Below are positions 17,261 through 25,961 of a stretch of 50,742 nt of DNA, in pieces. Made by a program: the position numbers and the translations under genes. Numbering within the stretch: position 1 is the stretch's first letter; the number at the start of each line of letters is the position of its first letter. The DNA is taken from positions 114,398 to 165,139 of the forward strand of contig PMNE01000065.1 of the NCBI GenBank assembly GCA_003162635.1, in the 5' to 3' direction. This DNA is from Ignavibacteriota bacterium (GTDB lineage Bacteria > Bacteroidota > Ignavibacteria > UBA10030 > UBA6906). The notes below the pieces were generated by a model. The model was not told the DNA's origin. It made no database searches and worked only from the letters and a program-made list of their open reading frames with translations.

Positions 17261-17291
17261 TCATGGTACGGATTGCACGCCTGAATTTCAA
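17261..17291 (-). promoter_or_regulatory. Possible tsaD promoter
   Basis: Minus-strand TTG (17291-17289), 20 bp, TACCATGA (17268-17261). The spacing equals that of the better sites in this window, but the -7 box matches poorly. Confidence 0.3.
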
Positions 17292-17298
17292 GAAAGGG

Positions 17299-17329
17299 TT
17301 GCGCAGAGTGAAGGTTTTTTGTATATTAA
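17299..17329 (+). promoter_or_regulatory. Bacteroidota-type promoter for rpmB
   Basis: TTG (17299-17301), 20 bp, then TATATTAA (17322-17329). The predicted start near 17336 gives a leader of about 25 nt ahead of the rpmB ATG at 17361. Confidence 0.62.
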
Positions 17330-17360
17330 AGGCCTACACTTTTCATGATTGGATGGAAGC

Positions 17361-17552
17361 ATGGCAAAGGTTTGCGACATTTGCGGAAAGAAGCCGGTCA
17401 CCGGCAATAACATCAGCCACGCGCACAACCTTACACGACGGCGCTGGGAACCGAACCTCCAGGAGGTCCGGGCGACGGTCAACGGACAGACGAAGCATCT
17501 CACCGTGTGCACGAACTGCATCAAATCGAACAAGGTCGTCAAGGTAGCGTAG
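17361..17552 (+). CDS. rpmB: 50S ribosomal protein L28, zinc-ribbon form
   Basis: The 63-residue protein is a component of the large ribosomal subunit. It begins [12 protein letters not shown] and contains the L28 signature [13 protein letters not shown]. Two CxxC pairs (CDIC and CTNC) mark the zinc-binding C+ form. The ORF track opens four codons earlier at TTG 17349, but the ATG at 17361 gives the family N-terminus and has a purine-rich sequence (ggatggaagc) before it. The 75 bp before pgsA hold a short GGAGC/GCTCC inverted repeat without a T-tract. Confidence 0.97.
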   Translation: MAKVCDICGKKPVTGNNISHAHNLTRRRWEPNLQEVRATVNGQTKHLTVCTNCIKSNKVVKVA

Positions 17553-17627
17553 CTTGTCCATGCCCAGGAGCGGCGGGCAGGTGCTCCGCCGCACTGATCC
17601 ATTGTCCCCCTCCCCAAGGGTTCATGC

Positions 17628-18257
17628 ATGCCCAAGCTTGAAATCCAGCTCAATCTTCCAAACCAGCTCACCCTTCTCCGGATTCTTCTCACTCCGGTGT
17701 TTGTCGCCCTCTTGTTGTCCACTTCCCCCCTCTGTCTTCAGGCATCCCTCGTGGTTTTCATCATCGCCGCGCTGACGGATCTGTATGATGGATGGATCGC
17801 GCGAAAGATGGGATACACGACACGATGGGGAAAATTTCTTGATCCCTTGGCCGACAAGGTTCTCTCTTCCGCCGCGCTCCTGGCCTTCGTCTGGCTCGGG
17901 CTGGTGGGCGGGTGGATGGTGTGGATCGTCATCGTGCGGGACTTCGTCATTACCGGACTCCGGTCTTATGCGGAGTACCTGGACAAACCGATCGTGACAA
18001 CGAGGGGAGCACAGGCGAAGACCTTCGGACAATTCGTCATCATCTATTACATTCTCTTTCTCTACGTCGGCCGAAGCGTGCCGCCGGTCTACGAGAAATT
18101 CGGCAGCACCATCGATACCCTCATGCACCCGCAGGTACTTTTCGGCATGATGCTGACCGTCATGCTCTCGACCGTGGGAACGGGCGTTGCCTACCTCTTT
18201 GACAATCGCAAGGTGATCGGCGAACTCTATGAACGACTCCGACCGGCCCGGGGATAG
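17628..18257 (+). CDS. pgsA: CDP-diacylglycerol--glycerol-3-phosphate 3-phosphatidyltransferase
   Basis: This integral inner-membrane enzyme makes phosphatidylglycerol phosphate from CDP-diacylglycerol and glycerol-3-phosphate. The CDP-alcohol phosphotransferase signature is complete: Asp51, DG (54-55), AR (58-59), Gly68, Asp72 and Asp76 (DLYDGWIAR, then GKFLDPLAD). About five to six hydrophobic segments are visible in 209 residues. The last 29 bp overlap pgpA, whose product performs the next step, so translational coupling of the two pathway enzymes is likely. Confidence 0.94.
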   Translation: MPKLEIQLNLPNQLTLLRILLTPVFVALLLSTSPLCLQASLVVFIIAALTDLYDGWIARKMGYTTRWGKFLDPLADKVLSSAALLAFVWLGLVGGWMVWIVIVRDFVITGLRSYAEYLDKPIVTTRGAQAKTFGQFVIIYYILFLYVGRSVPPVYEKFGSTIDTLMHPQVLFGMMLTVMLSTVGTGVAYLFDNRKVIGELYERLRPARG

Positions 18258-18807
18258 TCACCGCCATCCAGGGGTTCCTTTCCTGACTCTTCTTATCGCC
18301 ACCGGCTTCTTCTCGGGCTACATCCCCTGGGCATCGGGGACATTCGGCACCATCGTCGGACTTCTCCTCTGTCTCATCCCGGGAGTCCATACCCCCGTCA
18401 TTCTTCCACTCCTGATTGCTCTCGTCTTTCCCCTCGGCGTGTACGCGGCGGGGAAAGTGGCGGAAGCAGAAGGATACCGGCTTTCCCGCACCGGGGCCAT
18501 GGCCAAGGCGATGTTCCAGCCGGGTGAACGGCTTCACCCCGACCCTTCCATCGTCGTCATCGATGAAATCATCGGCGTGTGGGTCACGATTCTCTGGCTT
18601 CCTTCAACGCCCGCAGTTTTCCTGCTTGCGTTTTTCTTCTTCCGACTGTACGACGTGCTGAAGCCGGAGCCGGCGCGGAGAGCCGAACGTCTTCCCGGGG
18701 GACTCGGGATCATGCTCGACGATGTGATTGCCGGCGTCTACGGGAACATCACGCTGAGGGTCATTCTTTTCCTCTACCCGCTCTTCCACGGAGCACTCTC
18801 GGCATGA
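18229..18807 (+). CDS. pgpA: Phosphatidylglycerophosphatase A
   Basis: The 192-residue membrane phosphatase converts phosphatidylglycerol phosphate to phosphatidylglycerol, directly after PgsA. Family motifs include ATGFFSGYIPWASGTFGT, the conserved acidic DPSIVVIDEIIGVW and the C-terminal PGGLGIMLDDVIAG, which carries metal-binding acidic residues. Four hydrophobic segments are visible. The gene overlaps pgsA by 29 bp and its TGA overlaps the cinA ATG (ATGA), so pgsA, pgpA and cinA form one coupled unit. Confidence 0.94.
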   Translation: MNDSDRPGDSHRHPGVPFLTLLIATGFFSGYIPWASGTFGTIVGLLLCLIPGVHTPVILPLLIALVFPLGVYAAGKVAEAEGYRLSRTGAMAKAMFQPGERLHPDPSIVVIDEIIGVWVTILWLPSTPAVFLLAFFFFRLYDVLKPEPARRAERLPGGLGIMLDDVIAGVYGNITLRVILFLYPLFHGALSA

Positions 18808-20048
18808 TGAACGCACACATCATCACGATTGGCGACGAGCTGTTGATCGGGCAGGTCATCAACACCAACCAGGCCACTATCGCCGATCGGTTGAACGAGA
18901 TCGGCGTCGACGTCACGGAAATGACCACCGTCGGCGATGATACCGAAGCCATCCTGGCGGCGTTCACGCGCGCGTGGGAAAGCGCCGGCGCCGTCATTGT
19001 CACGGGGGGTCTGGGCCCGACGCACGACGACATCACGAAATCTGCCGTGTGCAGGTTTTTCCGTACCGATCTCATCCCCGATGCGAACGTGCGGAAGCAG
19101 GTTGCCCTCATACTCAATCAGCGCAACTTCCCGTGGACCGACGCGGCGGAGGCGCAGGCAATGGTTCCCCGTAATGCGACGGCATTTCCCAACCCTGTCG
19201 GTACGGCACCGGGGCTCCGCTTTGACGGGGAGAATCGATGGTTCTTTGTGCTTCCGGGTGTTCCGTTCGAGATGAAGGAGATGGTGGACGCCTGGATCGT
19301 CCCTTTCCTGCGCCAGCATGCGGGTGAGAACGTTATCAGGCACAGGACACTTCGGACGACCGGCATTGCGGAGAGCCTGCTGGCTCAACAGCTCGGCGAT
19401 CTTGATCAGATCCTCCAGGGAGCGCGATTGGCATTTCTCCCCTCCACGATGGGACTTCGCCTCCGCATCACCGTTCATGCCCGCACGGCAGGGGAGGCCG
19501 ACCGGATTGTGGCGGGAGTGGAGGAGCGGATTCGGGCGAAGGCATCCACCTACATCTATGGGACAGGGGAAGAAGAGCTCGAAGAGGTGGTGGGAAGGAT
19601 GCTGACAGAGCGGAACATGACGCTTGCGGTGGCGGAATCATGCACAGGAGGATTCATCGCCCACCGTTTGACAAACGTCAGCGGTTCTTCGGCGTATTTC
19701 ACGTATGGCGCGGTGACCTACAGCAACGAATCGAAGATGAACATCCTTGATGTTCCCTCCAGCGTCCTCGGCGCACACGGTGCGGTGAGCAGGGAGACTG
19801 CCGAGGCGATGGCGGCGGGCATCCGGAAAAAAGCAGGTACCGATATCGGTCTTGCAACGACGGGGATCGCCGGACCGACAGGTGGATCTCCCGAAAAGCC
19901 GGTCGGGCTCGTCTGGATCGCCTGTGCCGACGCGGCGGGGGTCGTCAGCGTGAAATTCATGTTCGGCGAGGGGCGGCTCCGTGTCAAGGAGAGGGCATCG
20001 CAATCGGCTCTCGACCTTGTCCGCCGCCGGCTGCTCGGCATCGAGTAG
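18804..20048 (+). CDS. cinA: CinA-family protein: MoCF-like domain plus nicotinamide-nucleotide amidohydrolase domain
   Basis: The product is a two-domain cytosolic protein of 414 residues. The N-terminal molybdopterin-binding-like (COG1058) domain shows ITIGDELLIGQ, TGGLGPTHDDITK and LPGVPFEM, and acts as a pyrophosphatase on NAD-related substrates. The C-terminal domain (AVAESCTGGFIAHRLTNV, ATTGIAGPTGG) is the PncC-type NMN amidohydrolase, so the protein probably recycles pyridine nucleotides. Its name comes from co-transcription with recA in Gram-positives, and here too recA follows, with only thpR between. The ORF-track start at 18579 lies inside pgpA; the ATG at 18804, overlapping the pgpA stop, is the real start. 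Confidence 0.95.
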   Translation: MMNAHIITIGDELLIGQVINTNQATIADRLNEIGVDVTEMTTVGDDTEAILAAFTRAWESAGAVIVTGGLGPTHDDITKSAVCRFFRTDLIPDANVRKQVALILNQRNFPWTDAAEAQAMVPRNATAFPNPVGTAPGLRFDGENRWFFVLPGVPFEMKEMVDAWIVPFLRQHAGENVIRHRTLRTTGIAESLLAQQLGDLDQILQGARLAFLPSTMGLRLRITVHARTAGEADRIVAGVEERIRAKASTYIYGTGEEELEEVVGRMLTERNMTLAVAESCTGGFIAHRLTNVSGSSAYFTYGAVTYSNESKMNILDVPSSVLGAHGAVSRETAEAMAAGIRKKAGTDIGLATTGIAGPTGGSPEKPVGLVWIACADAAGVVSVKFMFGEGRLRVKERASQSALDLVRRRLLGIE

Positions 20049-20053
20049 CACCC

Positions 20054-20650
20054 ATGCCATCTCTTCGTCTCTTCATCGCCATTGAGACGCCCGCCACAGT
20101 GACGGGCCGCCTCCTCGAGGTGCGCAACGCGCTGGAGAGAGCGGGGGCCGACGTGAGATGGGAGCCCGCCGGGAAGTACCACTGCACGCTTCATTTTCTG
20201 GGAGACACCGGGGAAGGGGCGATGCGGCGGATCATTCCGGCCCTGGAAGGAGCACTCCACGGATGTTCCCCCGTTCGGATTGCGTATAAAGGGATCGGTT
20301 TCTTCCCCGCCGGGCTTGCCCCACGCATTGTTTGGGCGGGGATTCTGGATGAAGAGGGGCGTCTTGCATCGCTGCACGAGCGAATTGTCACAGCGCTCTC
20401 GTCCGGGGAATTGGCAATGGAAGCCGGACGCCCCCTCGTAAACCCCGCGGGGGATCCCCCCTTCCATCCCCATATGACACTCGGCCGCATCAAGAGTCCG
20501 AGGAACATCGGGCGGTTGACAACCATTGCGGAAACGTGTACCTTTGAGCACCCACCGGTGATCATTCGTGAGGTCGTCGTCGTACAAAGTGCGCTGAAAT
20601 CCGGCGGGTCCGTGTACACCACTCTACGATCGATTCCCCTCATTGCCTGA
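20054..20650 (+). CDS. thpR: RNA 2',3'-cyclic phosphodiesterase (LigT/2H family)
   Basis: The 198-residue 2H phosphoesterase carries both catalytic HxTx motifs: HCTLHFLG near residue 38 and HPHMTLGRIK near residue 137. Such enzymes hydrolyse 2',3'-cyclic phosphate ends of RNA to 2'-phosphates. It follows cinA by 5 bp. The order cinA-thpR-recA is recurrent in diverse bacteria, but the reason is not established. The length and motif spacing are normal. Confidence 0.93.
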   Translation: MPSLRLFIAIETPATVTGRLLEVRNALERAGADVRWEPAGKYHCTLHFLGDTGEGAMRRIIPALEGALHGCSPVRIAYKGIGFFPAGLAPRIVWAGILDEEGRLASLHERIVTALSSGELAMEAGRPLVNPAGDPPFHPHMTLGRIKSPRNIGRLTTIAETCTFEHPPVIIREVVVVQSALKSGGSVYTTLRSIPLIA

Positions 20651-20736
20651 TGTCCCCGGGTTCTCTGTCCCAGAGAGGCGGAATCGCATCGTAAAACCCA
20701 GCTTTCACGTGTATTGATACCAACAAGGAGTCACGC

Positions 20737-21870
20737 ATGCCCGACGAGAACGACGCAAAACACCAGGCATTGAAGATCGCCCTCGAGCAGATTGAAAAAC
20801 AGCACGGCAAAGGGAGTGTCATGCGCCTGGGCGAGGGACCGATCCAGATTGTGGACATTATTTCCACCGGATCCATTTCTCTGGACGCGGCGCTCGGTAT
20901 CGGCGGGATTCCCCGAGGACGCGTCATCGAGATTTTCGGCCCTGAATCCTCCGGCAAAACCACGCTGTGCCTTCATATCATCGCGGAGGCGCAGAAGACG
21001 GGAGGGATCGCGGCATTCATCGACGCCGAGCATGCATTCGATATGGGATACGCAAAGAAGCTGGGAGTGGACGTAAACAATCTCCTCCTGTCACAGCCCG
21101 AATTCGGCGAGCAGGCGCTGGAGATCGTCGAGACGCTCGTCCGCAGCGGCGCATTGGACGTCATCGTCATTGATTCCGTTGCCGCCCTTACCCCCCGGGC
21201 AGAGATCGAAGGAGAGATGGGCGACCCAAGCATGGGCGTGCAAGCGCGCTTGATGTCGCAGGCGCTCCGCAAACTGACATCGGCCATCAGCAAGTCGAAG
21301 ACCTCCGTCATCTTCACGAACCAGCTTCGCATGAAGATCGGTGTCATGTTTGGCAATCCCGAAACCACCACGGGGGGAAACGCATTGAAATTCTACGCGT
21401 CGGTCCGTCTTGATGTCCGCCGGATCGAGGCGATCAAAGATGGAACAAGCATCGTCGGCAACCGCACCCGTGTCAAGGTTGTCAAGAACAAGGTGGCCCC
21501 TCCCTTCCGTGAGGCGCAGTTCGACATCCTCTACAACGAGGGGATATCCCGATTGGGCGATCTGATCGATACGGCCGTCGAGCACAACATTATTGTGAAG
21601 TCGGGATCCTGGTTCTCCTACAAGGAGGAACGAATCGGCCAGGGGCGGGACGCCGTCAAGAAGTACCTCCAGGAGAATGAGAAGGCGGCAAAAATGGTGG
21701 ATGCGGAAACGCGGAAAAAGCTCGGCCTCGCGACGGCCAACCCGGCCGCAGTCCCGGGGAACGGACAGGGATCAAAGGAGAAATCCGACGCCCCGCAGCA
21801 CTCCGCCCCTCCTGTCAAACACGCGGAACAGACCGCGTCGCCAAAACCCGAACCGGTCCGCAAGAAGTGA
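20737..21870 (+). CDS. recA: Recombinase RecA
   Basis: RecA forms ATP-dependent filaments on single-stranded DNA for strand exchange and SOS co-protease activity. The Walker A motif is GPESSGKTT. Other RecA segments are INQLR-equivalent [26 protein letters not shown] and [18 protein letters not shown]. An AAGGAG Shine-Dalgarno sits 8 bp before the ATG. At 377 residues it is longer than most RecA because of a Pro/Lys/Ala-rich tail after about residue 335. I could not identify a promoter or LexA box in the 86 bp upstream. A terminator follows, then recX. Confidence 0.98.
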   Translation: MPDENDAKHQALKIALEQIEKQHGKGSVMRLGEGPIQIVDIISTGSISLDAALGIGGIPRGRVIEIFGPESSGKTTLCLHIIAEAQKTGGIAAFIDAEHAFDMGYAKKLGVDVNNLLLSQPEFGEQALEIVETLVRSGALDVIVIDSVAALTPRAEIEGEMGDPSMGVQARLMSQALRKLTSAISKSKTSVIFTNQLRMKIGVMFGNPETTTGGNALKFYASVRLDVRRIEAIKDGTSIVGNRTRVKVVKNKVAPPFREAQFDILYNEGISRLGDLIDTAVEHNIIVKSGSWFSYKEERIGQGRDAVKKYLQENEKAAKMVDAETRKKLGLATANPAAVPGNGQGSKEKSDAPQHSAPPVKHAEQTASPKPEPVRKK

Positions 21871-21885
21871 CCGGCTGATCATCAT

Positions 21886-21923
21886 CCCCCGCATGGCAGT
21901 TCCGTGCGGGGGATTCTGTTTTT
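21886..21923 (+). terminator. Rho-independent terminator or attenuator after recA
   Basis: Stem CCCCCGCA/TGCGGGGG (21886-21893 with 21905-21912) with an 11-nt loop, followed by the T-rich tail ATTCTGTTTTT. It lies between recA and recX, so recX expression would depend on read-through. Confidence 0.7.
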
Positions 21924-21940
21924 CAGACCCGCCTGATGCA

Positions 21941-22618
21941 ATGAAGATCACCAACATTGAGAGCCAGAAGAATCGCCCCGAACGGAGAAACATCTTTGCG
22001 GACGGCCAGTTTCTCATCGGCGTAGGGGCAGAGACACTGATCCGGTCCGGTCTGCGCAGAGGGGATGAGATCACCCCTCAGACGCTCTCCCTCCTCCAGC
22101 GGATGGAGGAAACGCTCGGAGCAAAAGCTGCCGCGCTCCGTTTTTTGACGATCCGCCCCCGGAGCGAACGGGAGGTTCGGGACAAACTCCGGGAAAAGGA
22201 ATTCGGGCCTGAAGAGATCGAGACAACGATCAATGATCTCACGAAGTCCCGGCTCCTGGATGACGCCGAATTCGCACGCGCGTTTATCCGGAACGCGACG
22301 GCGATCAAGCCAACCGGGGCCATCCTTTTGAAGCGCAAACTCCTGCTTCTCGGGGTGAAGAAGGAAACGGTGGAACAGGCCTTGCAGGAGGAGCTGGCAG
22401 AGGCGGATCAGCACGGCGCTGCGGCAAAAGCGGCGACGGCGTTTCTGAAGCGGGCGCGGACATCGAGGAAACAGGAGAACCCATCGCGGCTGCGCGCACG
22501 ACTCACGGCGTTTCTGCTTCGACGAGGGTACACGTGGGACATCGTCGAACACGCCGTGAAGAAGTCGATGCTCGGTGGAGGAGATGAGGATGGAGAAGCC
22601 GGCAAGGGTGGTATTTGA
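21941..22618 (+). CDS. recX: Regulatory protein RecX
   Basis: RecX binds RecA filaments and limits recombinase activity. The 225-residue protein is made of three-helix repeats with the family phrases ALRFLTIRPRSEREVRDKL, IEGTI-type LTKSRLLDDAEFARAFI, and a C-terminal LTAFLLRRGYTWDIVEHAV. The ORF-track start lies within recA; the ATG at 21941, after the recA terminator, is the real one. Its 3' end overlaps the exonuclease gene by 29 bp, so recX and that gene are translationally coupled. Confidence 0.92.
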   Translation: MKITNIESQKNRPERRNIFADGQFLIGVGAETLIRSGLRRGDEITPQTLSLLQRMEETLGAKAAALRFLTIRPRSEREVRDKLREKEFGPEEIETTINDLTKSRLLDDAEFARAFIRNATAIKPTGAILLKRKLLLLGVKKETVEQALQEELAEADQHGAAAKAATAFLKRARTSRKQENPSRLRARLTAFLLRRGYTWDIVEHAVKKSMLGGGDEDGEAGKGGI

Positions 22619-23327
22619 TATCGAGACGCTTGCGTACCCGCTCGCGTCGTTCGATGCGCAGCAGCAGGAATACCTGCTAAGGTTTGCGCGGACGGAAGAA
22701 GAGCGAAACGACGCTCTTCTGAAGATGAACCTCAGTCCGTTCACCGCACGCGTCATTGCCGTTGCGATGCTCAACCCCGACACTCTTCAGGGGCGGGTCT
22801 TCTACGAACATCCCGGCGGACAGCGAACGGCGATCGACGACGGACTTGTGGAGCTTCTCCCCTGCGCCGAGGAGGAACTCCTCACCCGATTCTGGGATGC
22901 CGTTTCCCACTACCCCCGCATCATCACATTCAACGGCCGTGCTTTCGACGGCCCCTTCCTTATGCTCCGCTCCGCGATGCTCGGAGTGCCGTCAACGCGC
23001 AACCTCGTGCCGCACAGGTTCAGCGCGGCCGAACATTGTGACCTGTTGGAGCAGTTGACATTCTACGGCGCCACACGAAAGTTCACTCTCGACTTCTGCT
23101 GCAAGGCATTCGGTATCCGGAGCCCGAAGGCGGGGGGGATCACCGGACTCGATCTCGGCACGCTCGTCGGCGAGGGAAGATACCGCGAGGTGGCGGAATA
23201 TTGCCTGGGGGATGTGCGGGCGACGGCGGAGTTGTTTCTCCTCTGGGAAGCGTTCCTCTCCTGGGAGAATGAAAGAAGCCGATCCGAAGACCGGCTTCTG
23301 CACATGCGACGGGGATCCCGCGCCTGA
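22590..23327 (+). CDS. RNase H-fold 3'-5' exonuclease (PolB-like predicted exonuclease)
   Basis: The protein of about 245 residues has the DEDDy exonuclease layout: VFDIET near the N-terminus (Asp and Glu, exo I), ITFNGRAFDGPFL (exo II) and YCLGDVRATAELF (exo III, with Tyr four residues before Asp). This resembles the proofreading domain of family B polymerases, encoded here alone. It probably trims DNA ends. I place the start at ATG 22590, which has GGAGGAG upstream; ATGs at 22575 and 22584 are alternatives. The overlap with recX suggests a role beside RecA-dependent repair. Its stop forms TGATCA with the convergent bioY stop. Confidence 0.78.
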   Translation: MEKPARVVFDIETLAYPLASFDAQQQEYLLRFARTEEERNDALLKMNLSPFTARVIAVAMLNPDTLQGRVFYEHPGGQRTAIDDGLVELLPCAEEELLTRFWDAVSHYPRIITFNGRAFDGPFLMLRSAMLGVPSTRNLVPHRFSAAEHCDLLEQLTFYGATRKFTLDFCCKAFGIRSPKAGGITGLDLGTLVGEGRYREVAEYCLGDVRATAELFLLWEAFLSWENERSRSEDRLLHMRRGSRA

Positions 23328-23921
23328 TCACCCGCGGTCTCGCTCTACGGGGAGCCGCCGCCACTTTTTCGCTGCTTCGTGGTAGATCATCGCCGCTGCC
23401 CCGAGCTTCAGTATATCCCACCACGAGAAGATCAGAAAGCCCGAAGTGACCGCTGCGCCAAAATCCCGCACCGTCGTTGCATACAGTTGGAGCGTCCCAA
23501 AAATGAAGACCACGAGCAGTCCGGCCGCCATGGAGATCACGGACCACGCCAGCGTACGGTACCGGTCGATCAAAAGCCCCACCACCAGGGCCGCCAGAGG
23601 GAATGCGAGGAGATATCCTCCCGTTGGTCCCAGAAGGAGCGCTGCCCCCCAACTTCCCCCGGCGAAGACAGGAAGCCCTGCCACGCCTGCAAGGAGATAG
23701 GCGGCTTGACTGAAAGCACCGTTCCGCGCGCCGAGGAATGCTCCCGCGAGGAGCACGGCAAGGGTCTGCAGGGTGAAGGGGACGGGGACATGGGGAATTT
23801 CCAGCCGGGATCCCGCGGCAGTCGCAGCCGCAAAGAGGAGAACCCACCCTGCTTGTGCCGCGGCGGTGGAACCCGGGAGGGCCCGGGGCTGTGCCGCTGA
23901 CAGATCCAGCATATTGCTCAT
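23328..23921 (-). CDS. bioY: Biotin transporter BioY (ECF-type S component)
   Basis: The 197-residue, very hydrophobic protein has about six membrane segments and the BioY signatures EIPHVPVPFTLQTLAVLLAG, LGARNGAFSQAAYLLAG, and GPTGGYLLAFP. BioY binds biotin and works alone or with the EcfAT energy module. Neither ecfA nor ecfT is present here. The start ATG overlaps the stop of the alpha/beta hydrolase gene (ATGA), so the two are coupled. No BirA box could be recognised. Confidence 0.92.
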   Translation of the reverse strand: MSNMLDLSAAQPRALPGSTAAAQAGWVLLFAAATAAGSRLEIPHVPVPFTLQTLAVLLAGAFLGARNGAFSQAAYLLAGVAGLPVFAGGSWGAALLLGPTGGYLLAFPLAALVVGLLIDRYRTLAWSVISMAAGLLVVFIFGTLQLYATTVRDFGAAVTSGFLIFSWWDILKLGAAAMIYHEAAKKWRRLPVERDRG

Positions 23922-24775
23922 TGATCACTCCTCCTTGAAAGAAACCGATGGAACCACCGTGCGGTCAGATCGACGACGTGATCGACGGCGGCATTATTCC
24001 CCTGGAATGGGTGGCCTGCTCCGAAGGCGTGGCCGACGCCTTCCAGAACGACATACTGTGTGCGAGTCTTGTCAGCCAGCGCATAGAGCGAATCCGGCTC
24101 CGATCTCTTCACGGCGACATCTTCGGCACCGTGCACAATGAGGAGAGGAATTCTGAGGTTCTCCACCGCCTTCTGCAGATCGTACTCAGCACGATGGTCT
24201 TCCAGATCCCGCAACACTTCTCTATCGTATCTCAGTGCGGTTTTCGTCCCTCTGATTGTCACCGGCAGGTACCCCTGCTCCTCCCACGCCCGCTTCTGAT
24301 GCTCCGTGTATCGAAAGAACGTGCCAACCCCCGACCACGTTGCAACCCCCTTGATTCGCGGATCGCGACTCCCGCTCAGGATTGCAATCCCACCGCCCCT
24401 GGAATGACCGATGATGCCTATCCTATCAACATCCGCGACGCCGTTTCCTATCTCCCCTCCGGCAAGGGCATCGAGCATACCACAAACATCATCGAGTTCC
24501 TTGCCGACCGTATTGTGTGCGAATTTCTCCTTTTCCGTCAGCCGGACCGAGTTCTTTCCAACCCCATTGTGCGAAAAATTGAACACCAGCGAAGCGAACC
24601 CAAGCTTCGCGAGGCGGGATCCAAAATACGGGAATGGCCCCCAGTCCTTATGGGCAGTAAACCCGTGACACACGAGAAGCACGGGTAATCTTCCCGTTCC
24701 TTCCACGTACCGAAGATCCCCCCGCACGGGGTCTCCCGCTCTATTATGTACTTCGATGGGGAGTTCGCGCACCAT
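23918..24775 (-). CDS. Alpha/beta hydrolase family protein
   Basis: The protein of 285 residues has a complete serine-hydrolase triad: nucleophile Ser in GHSRGG, Asp in HGAEDVAV and His in GVGHAFG. The oxyanion region is CHGFTAHKDWGP. No signal peptide is visible. The ORF track starts at 24844, but the promoter at 24814-24844 would place the transcript start downstream of that codon, so I use the ATG at 24775. The substrate is unknown; the fold is nearest to esterase/dienelactone-hydrolase-like proteins. It is coupled to bioY by an ATGA overlap, which invites a link to biotin or pimeloyl-ester metabolism, but this is only inference. Confidence 0.85.
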   Translation of the reverse strand: MVRELPIEVHNRAGDPVRGDLRYVEGTGRLPVLLVCHGFTAHKDWGPFPYFGSRLAKLGFASLVFNFSHNGVGKNSVRLTEKEKFAHNTVGKELDDVCGMLDALAGGEIGNGVADVDRIGIIGHSRGGGIAILSGSRDPRIKGVATWSGVGTFFRYTEHQKRAWEEQGYLPVTIRGTKTALRYDREVLRDLEDHRAEYDLQKAVENLRIPLLIVHGAEDVAVKRSEPDSLYALADKTRTQYVVLEGVGHAFGAGHPFQGNNAAVDHVVDLTARWFHRFLSRRSDQ

Positions 24776-24813
24776 CACGTGGAGGAATCGGAAGAGAATC
24801 AGAACAAGATTGC

Positions 24814-24844
24814 GAAAAATATGCAATCGTGGCCAAAAAGTCAA
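24814..24844 (-). promoter_or_regulatory. Bacteroidota-type promoter for the hydrolase-bioY unit
   Basis: Minus-strand TTG (24844-24842), 20 bp, TATTTTTC (24821-24814), seven of eight positions of the TAnnTTTG framework. It is back to back with the prs promoter. Confidence 0.65.
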
Positions 24845-24862
24845 ACTTCCCTCAGAATTGGC

Positions 24863-24893
24863 TTGCAGAAAACCTCCATATTTGTTATCTTTC
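24863..24893 (+). promoter_or_regulatory. Bacteroidota-type promoter for prs
   Basis: TTG (24863-24865), 20 bp, TATCTTTC (24886-24893). The leader of about 18 nt includes an AAGGGG Shine-Dalgarno before the ATG at 24918. Confidence 0.65.
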
Positions 24894-24917
24894 TGAGCTT
24901 AAATTCCAAGGGGTCCG

Positions 24918-25856
24918 ATGGGGAACCTGAAGGTTTTTTCCGGCCGCTCAAACCAGCCGCTCGCCAAGAGAATTGCCAAAGAGCTCGGTCAACCGCTGGG
25001 GCATTGCGACATTAAAACGTTCAGCGACGGTGAGATCTGGGTCAAGTTCAGCGATAACGTCCGTGGTTGTGATGTCTACCTGATCCAATCCACGAACCCG
25101 CCCGCGGAAAACCTGCTTGAGCTGCTGATCATGATGGATGCCGCCCGGCGTGCATCAGCACGCAAGGTCAATGCCGTCATCCCGTATTTCGGCTACGCGC
25201 GGCAGGATCGGAAGGATCAGCCGCGCGTCTCGATCACGGCGAAGCTCGTGGCCAACCTGATCACGGAGGCCGGCGCCGACCGGGTGATCACGATGGATCT
25301 CCACGCGCCGCAGATCCAGGGCTTTTTCGACATACCGGTGGACCATCTTTATTCGTCGGCGGTCCTTGTGAAGCACTTCAAGAAGATGAAGCTCGCCAAT
25401 CTTGCAGTTGCCTCCCCCGATGTCGGCGGGATCAAGATGGCCCGGGCGTATGCGAAGCGTCTCGAAGCGGATTTGATCGTGATCGACAAACGGCGGCCGC
25501 GTCAGAATGTCGCCGAAGTCATGAACATCATCGGTTCGGCGAAGGGGAAAAACATCCTGATCGTCGACGATCTCGTGGACACAGCAGGCACGTTGTGTAA
25601 TGCGGTTACCGCCTTGAAGCGGGCGGGGGCGCGGGACGTCTACGCGGCGTGCACGCACGCGGTTCTCTCCGGCTCGGCTCTTGATCGCATCAAGAACTCG
25701 GGACTGAAGCAGGTCGTTGTCACGGACTCCATACCGCTGAAGCACGAGGTGAAGAACATCGCGGTGCAAAGTGTGGCGCTTCTCTTCTCCGAAGCGATCA
25801 AACGCTCCTTCAGGTATATGTCCATCAGTTCTCTTTTCGACGTGGACAAAGGATAG
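24918..25856 (+). CDS. prs: Ribose-phosphate pyrophosphokinase
   Basis: The cytosolic enzyme makes PRPP from ribose-5-phosphate and ATP for purine, pyrimidine, NAD, His and Trp synthesis. The 312-residue protein shows FSGRSNQPLA, the flexible catalytic region YFGYARQDRK, and the PRPP-binding loop IVDDLVDTAGT. Length and motifs are standard for class I PRS. The next gene is rplY, in the order prs-rplY-pth that is common in bacteria. The 105 bp before rplY contain small GC-rich inverted repeats without T-tracts. Confidence 0.97.
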   Translation: MGNLKVFSGRSNQPLAKRIAKELGQPLGHCDIKTFSDGEIWVKFSDNVRGCDVYLIQSTNPPAENLLELLIMMDAARRASARKVNAVIPYFGYARQDRKDQPRVSITAKLVANLITEAGADRVITMDLHAPQIQGFFDIPVDHLYSSAVLVKHFKKMKLANLAVASPDVGGIKMARAYAKRLEADLIVIDKRRPRQNVAEVMNIIGSAKGKNILIVDDLVDTAGTLCNAVTALKRAGARDVYAACTHAVLSGSALDRIKNSGLKQVVVTDSIPLKHEVKNIAVQSVALLFSEAIKRSFRYMSISSLFDVDKG

Positions 25857-25961
25857 CAGCGGGTTTCACCCGGTCCGTCTGTCCGGCGGACGGCGACCCC
25901 GCGTTGCGTGCGTCACGTGATGGAAAGATTTCATACCAGTATCGCTACGAAAGGTGAAACA

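Noticed and set aside
20651-20736. SOS (LexA) box or promoter in front of recA
   Set aside because: I found only a short CTCTG/CAGAG repeat and no TTG-N20 pair; LexA sites vary too much between phyla to call.
25857-25961. GC-rich inverted repeats between prs and rplY as a terminator
   Set aside because: The stems are short (CGGGT/ACCCG, GTCCG/CGGAC) and have no T-tract.
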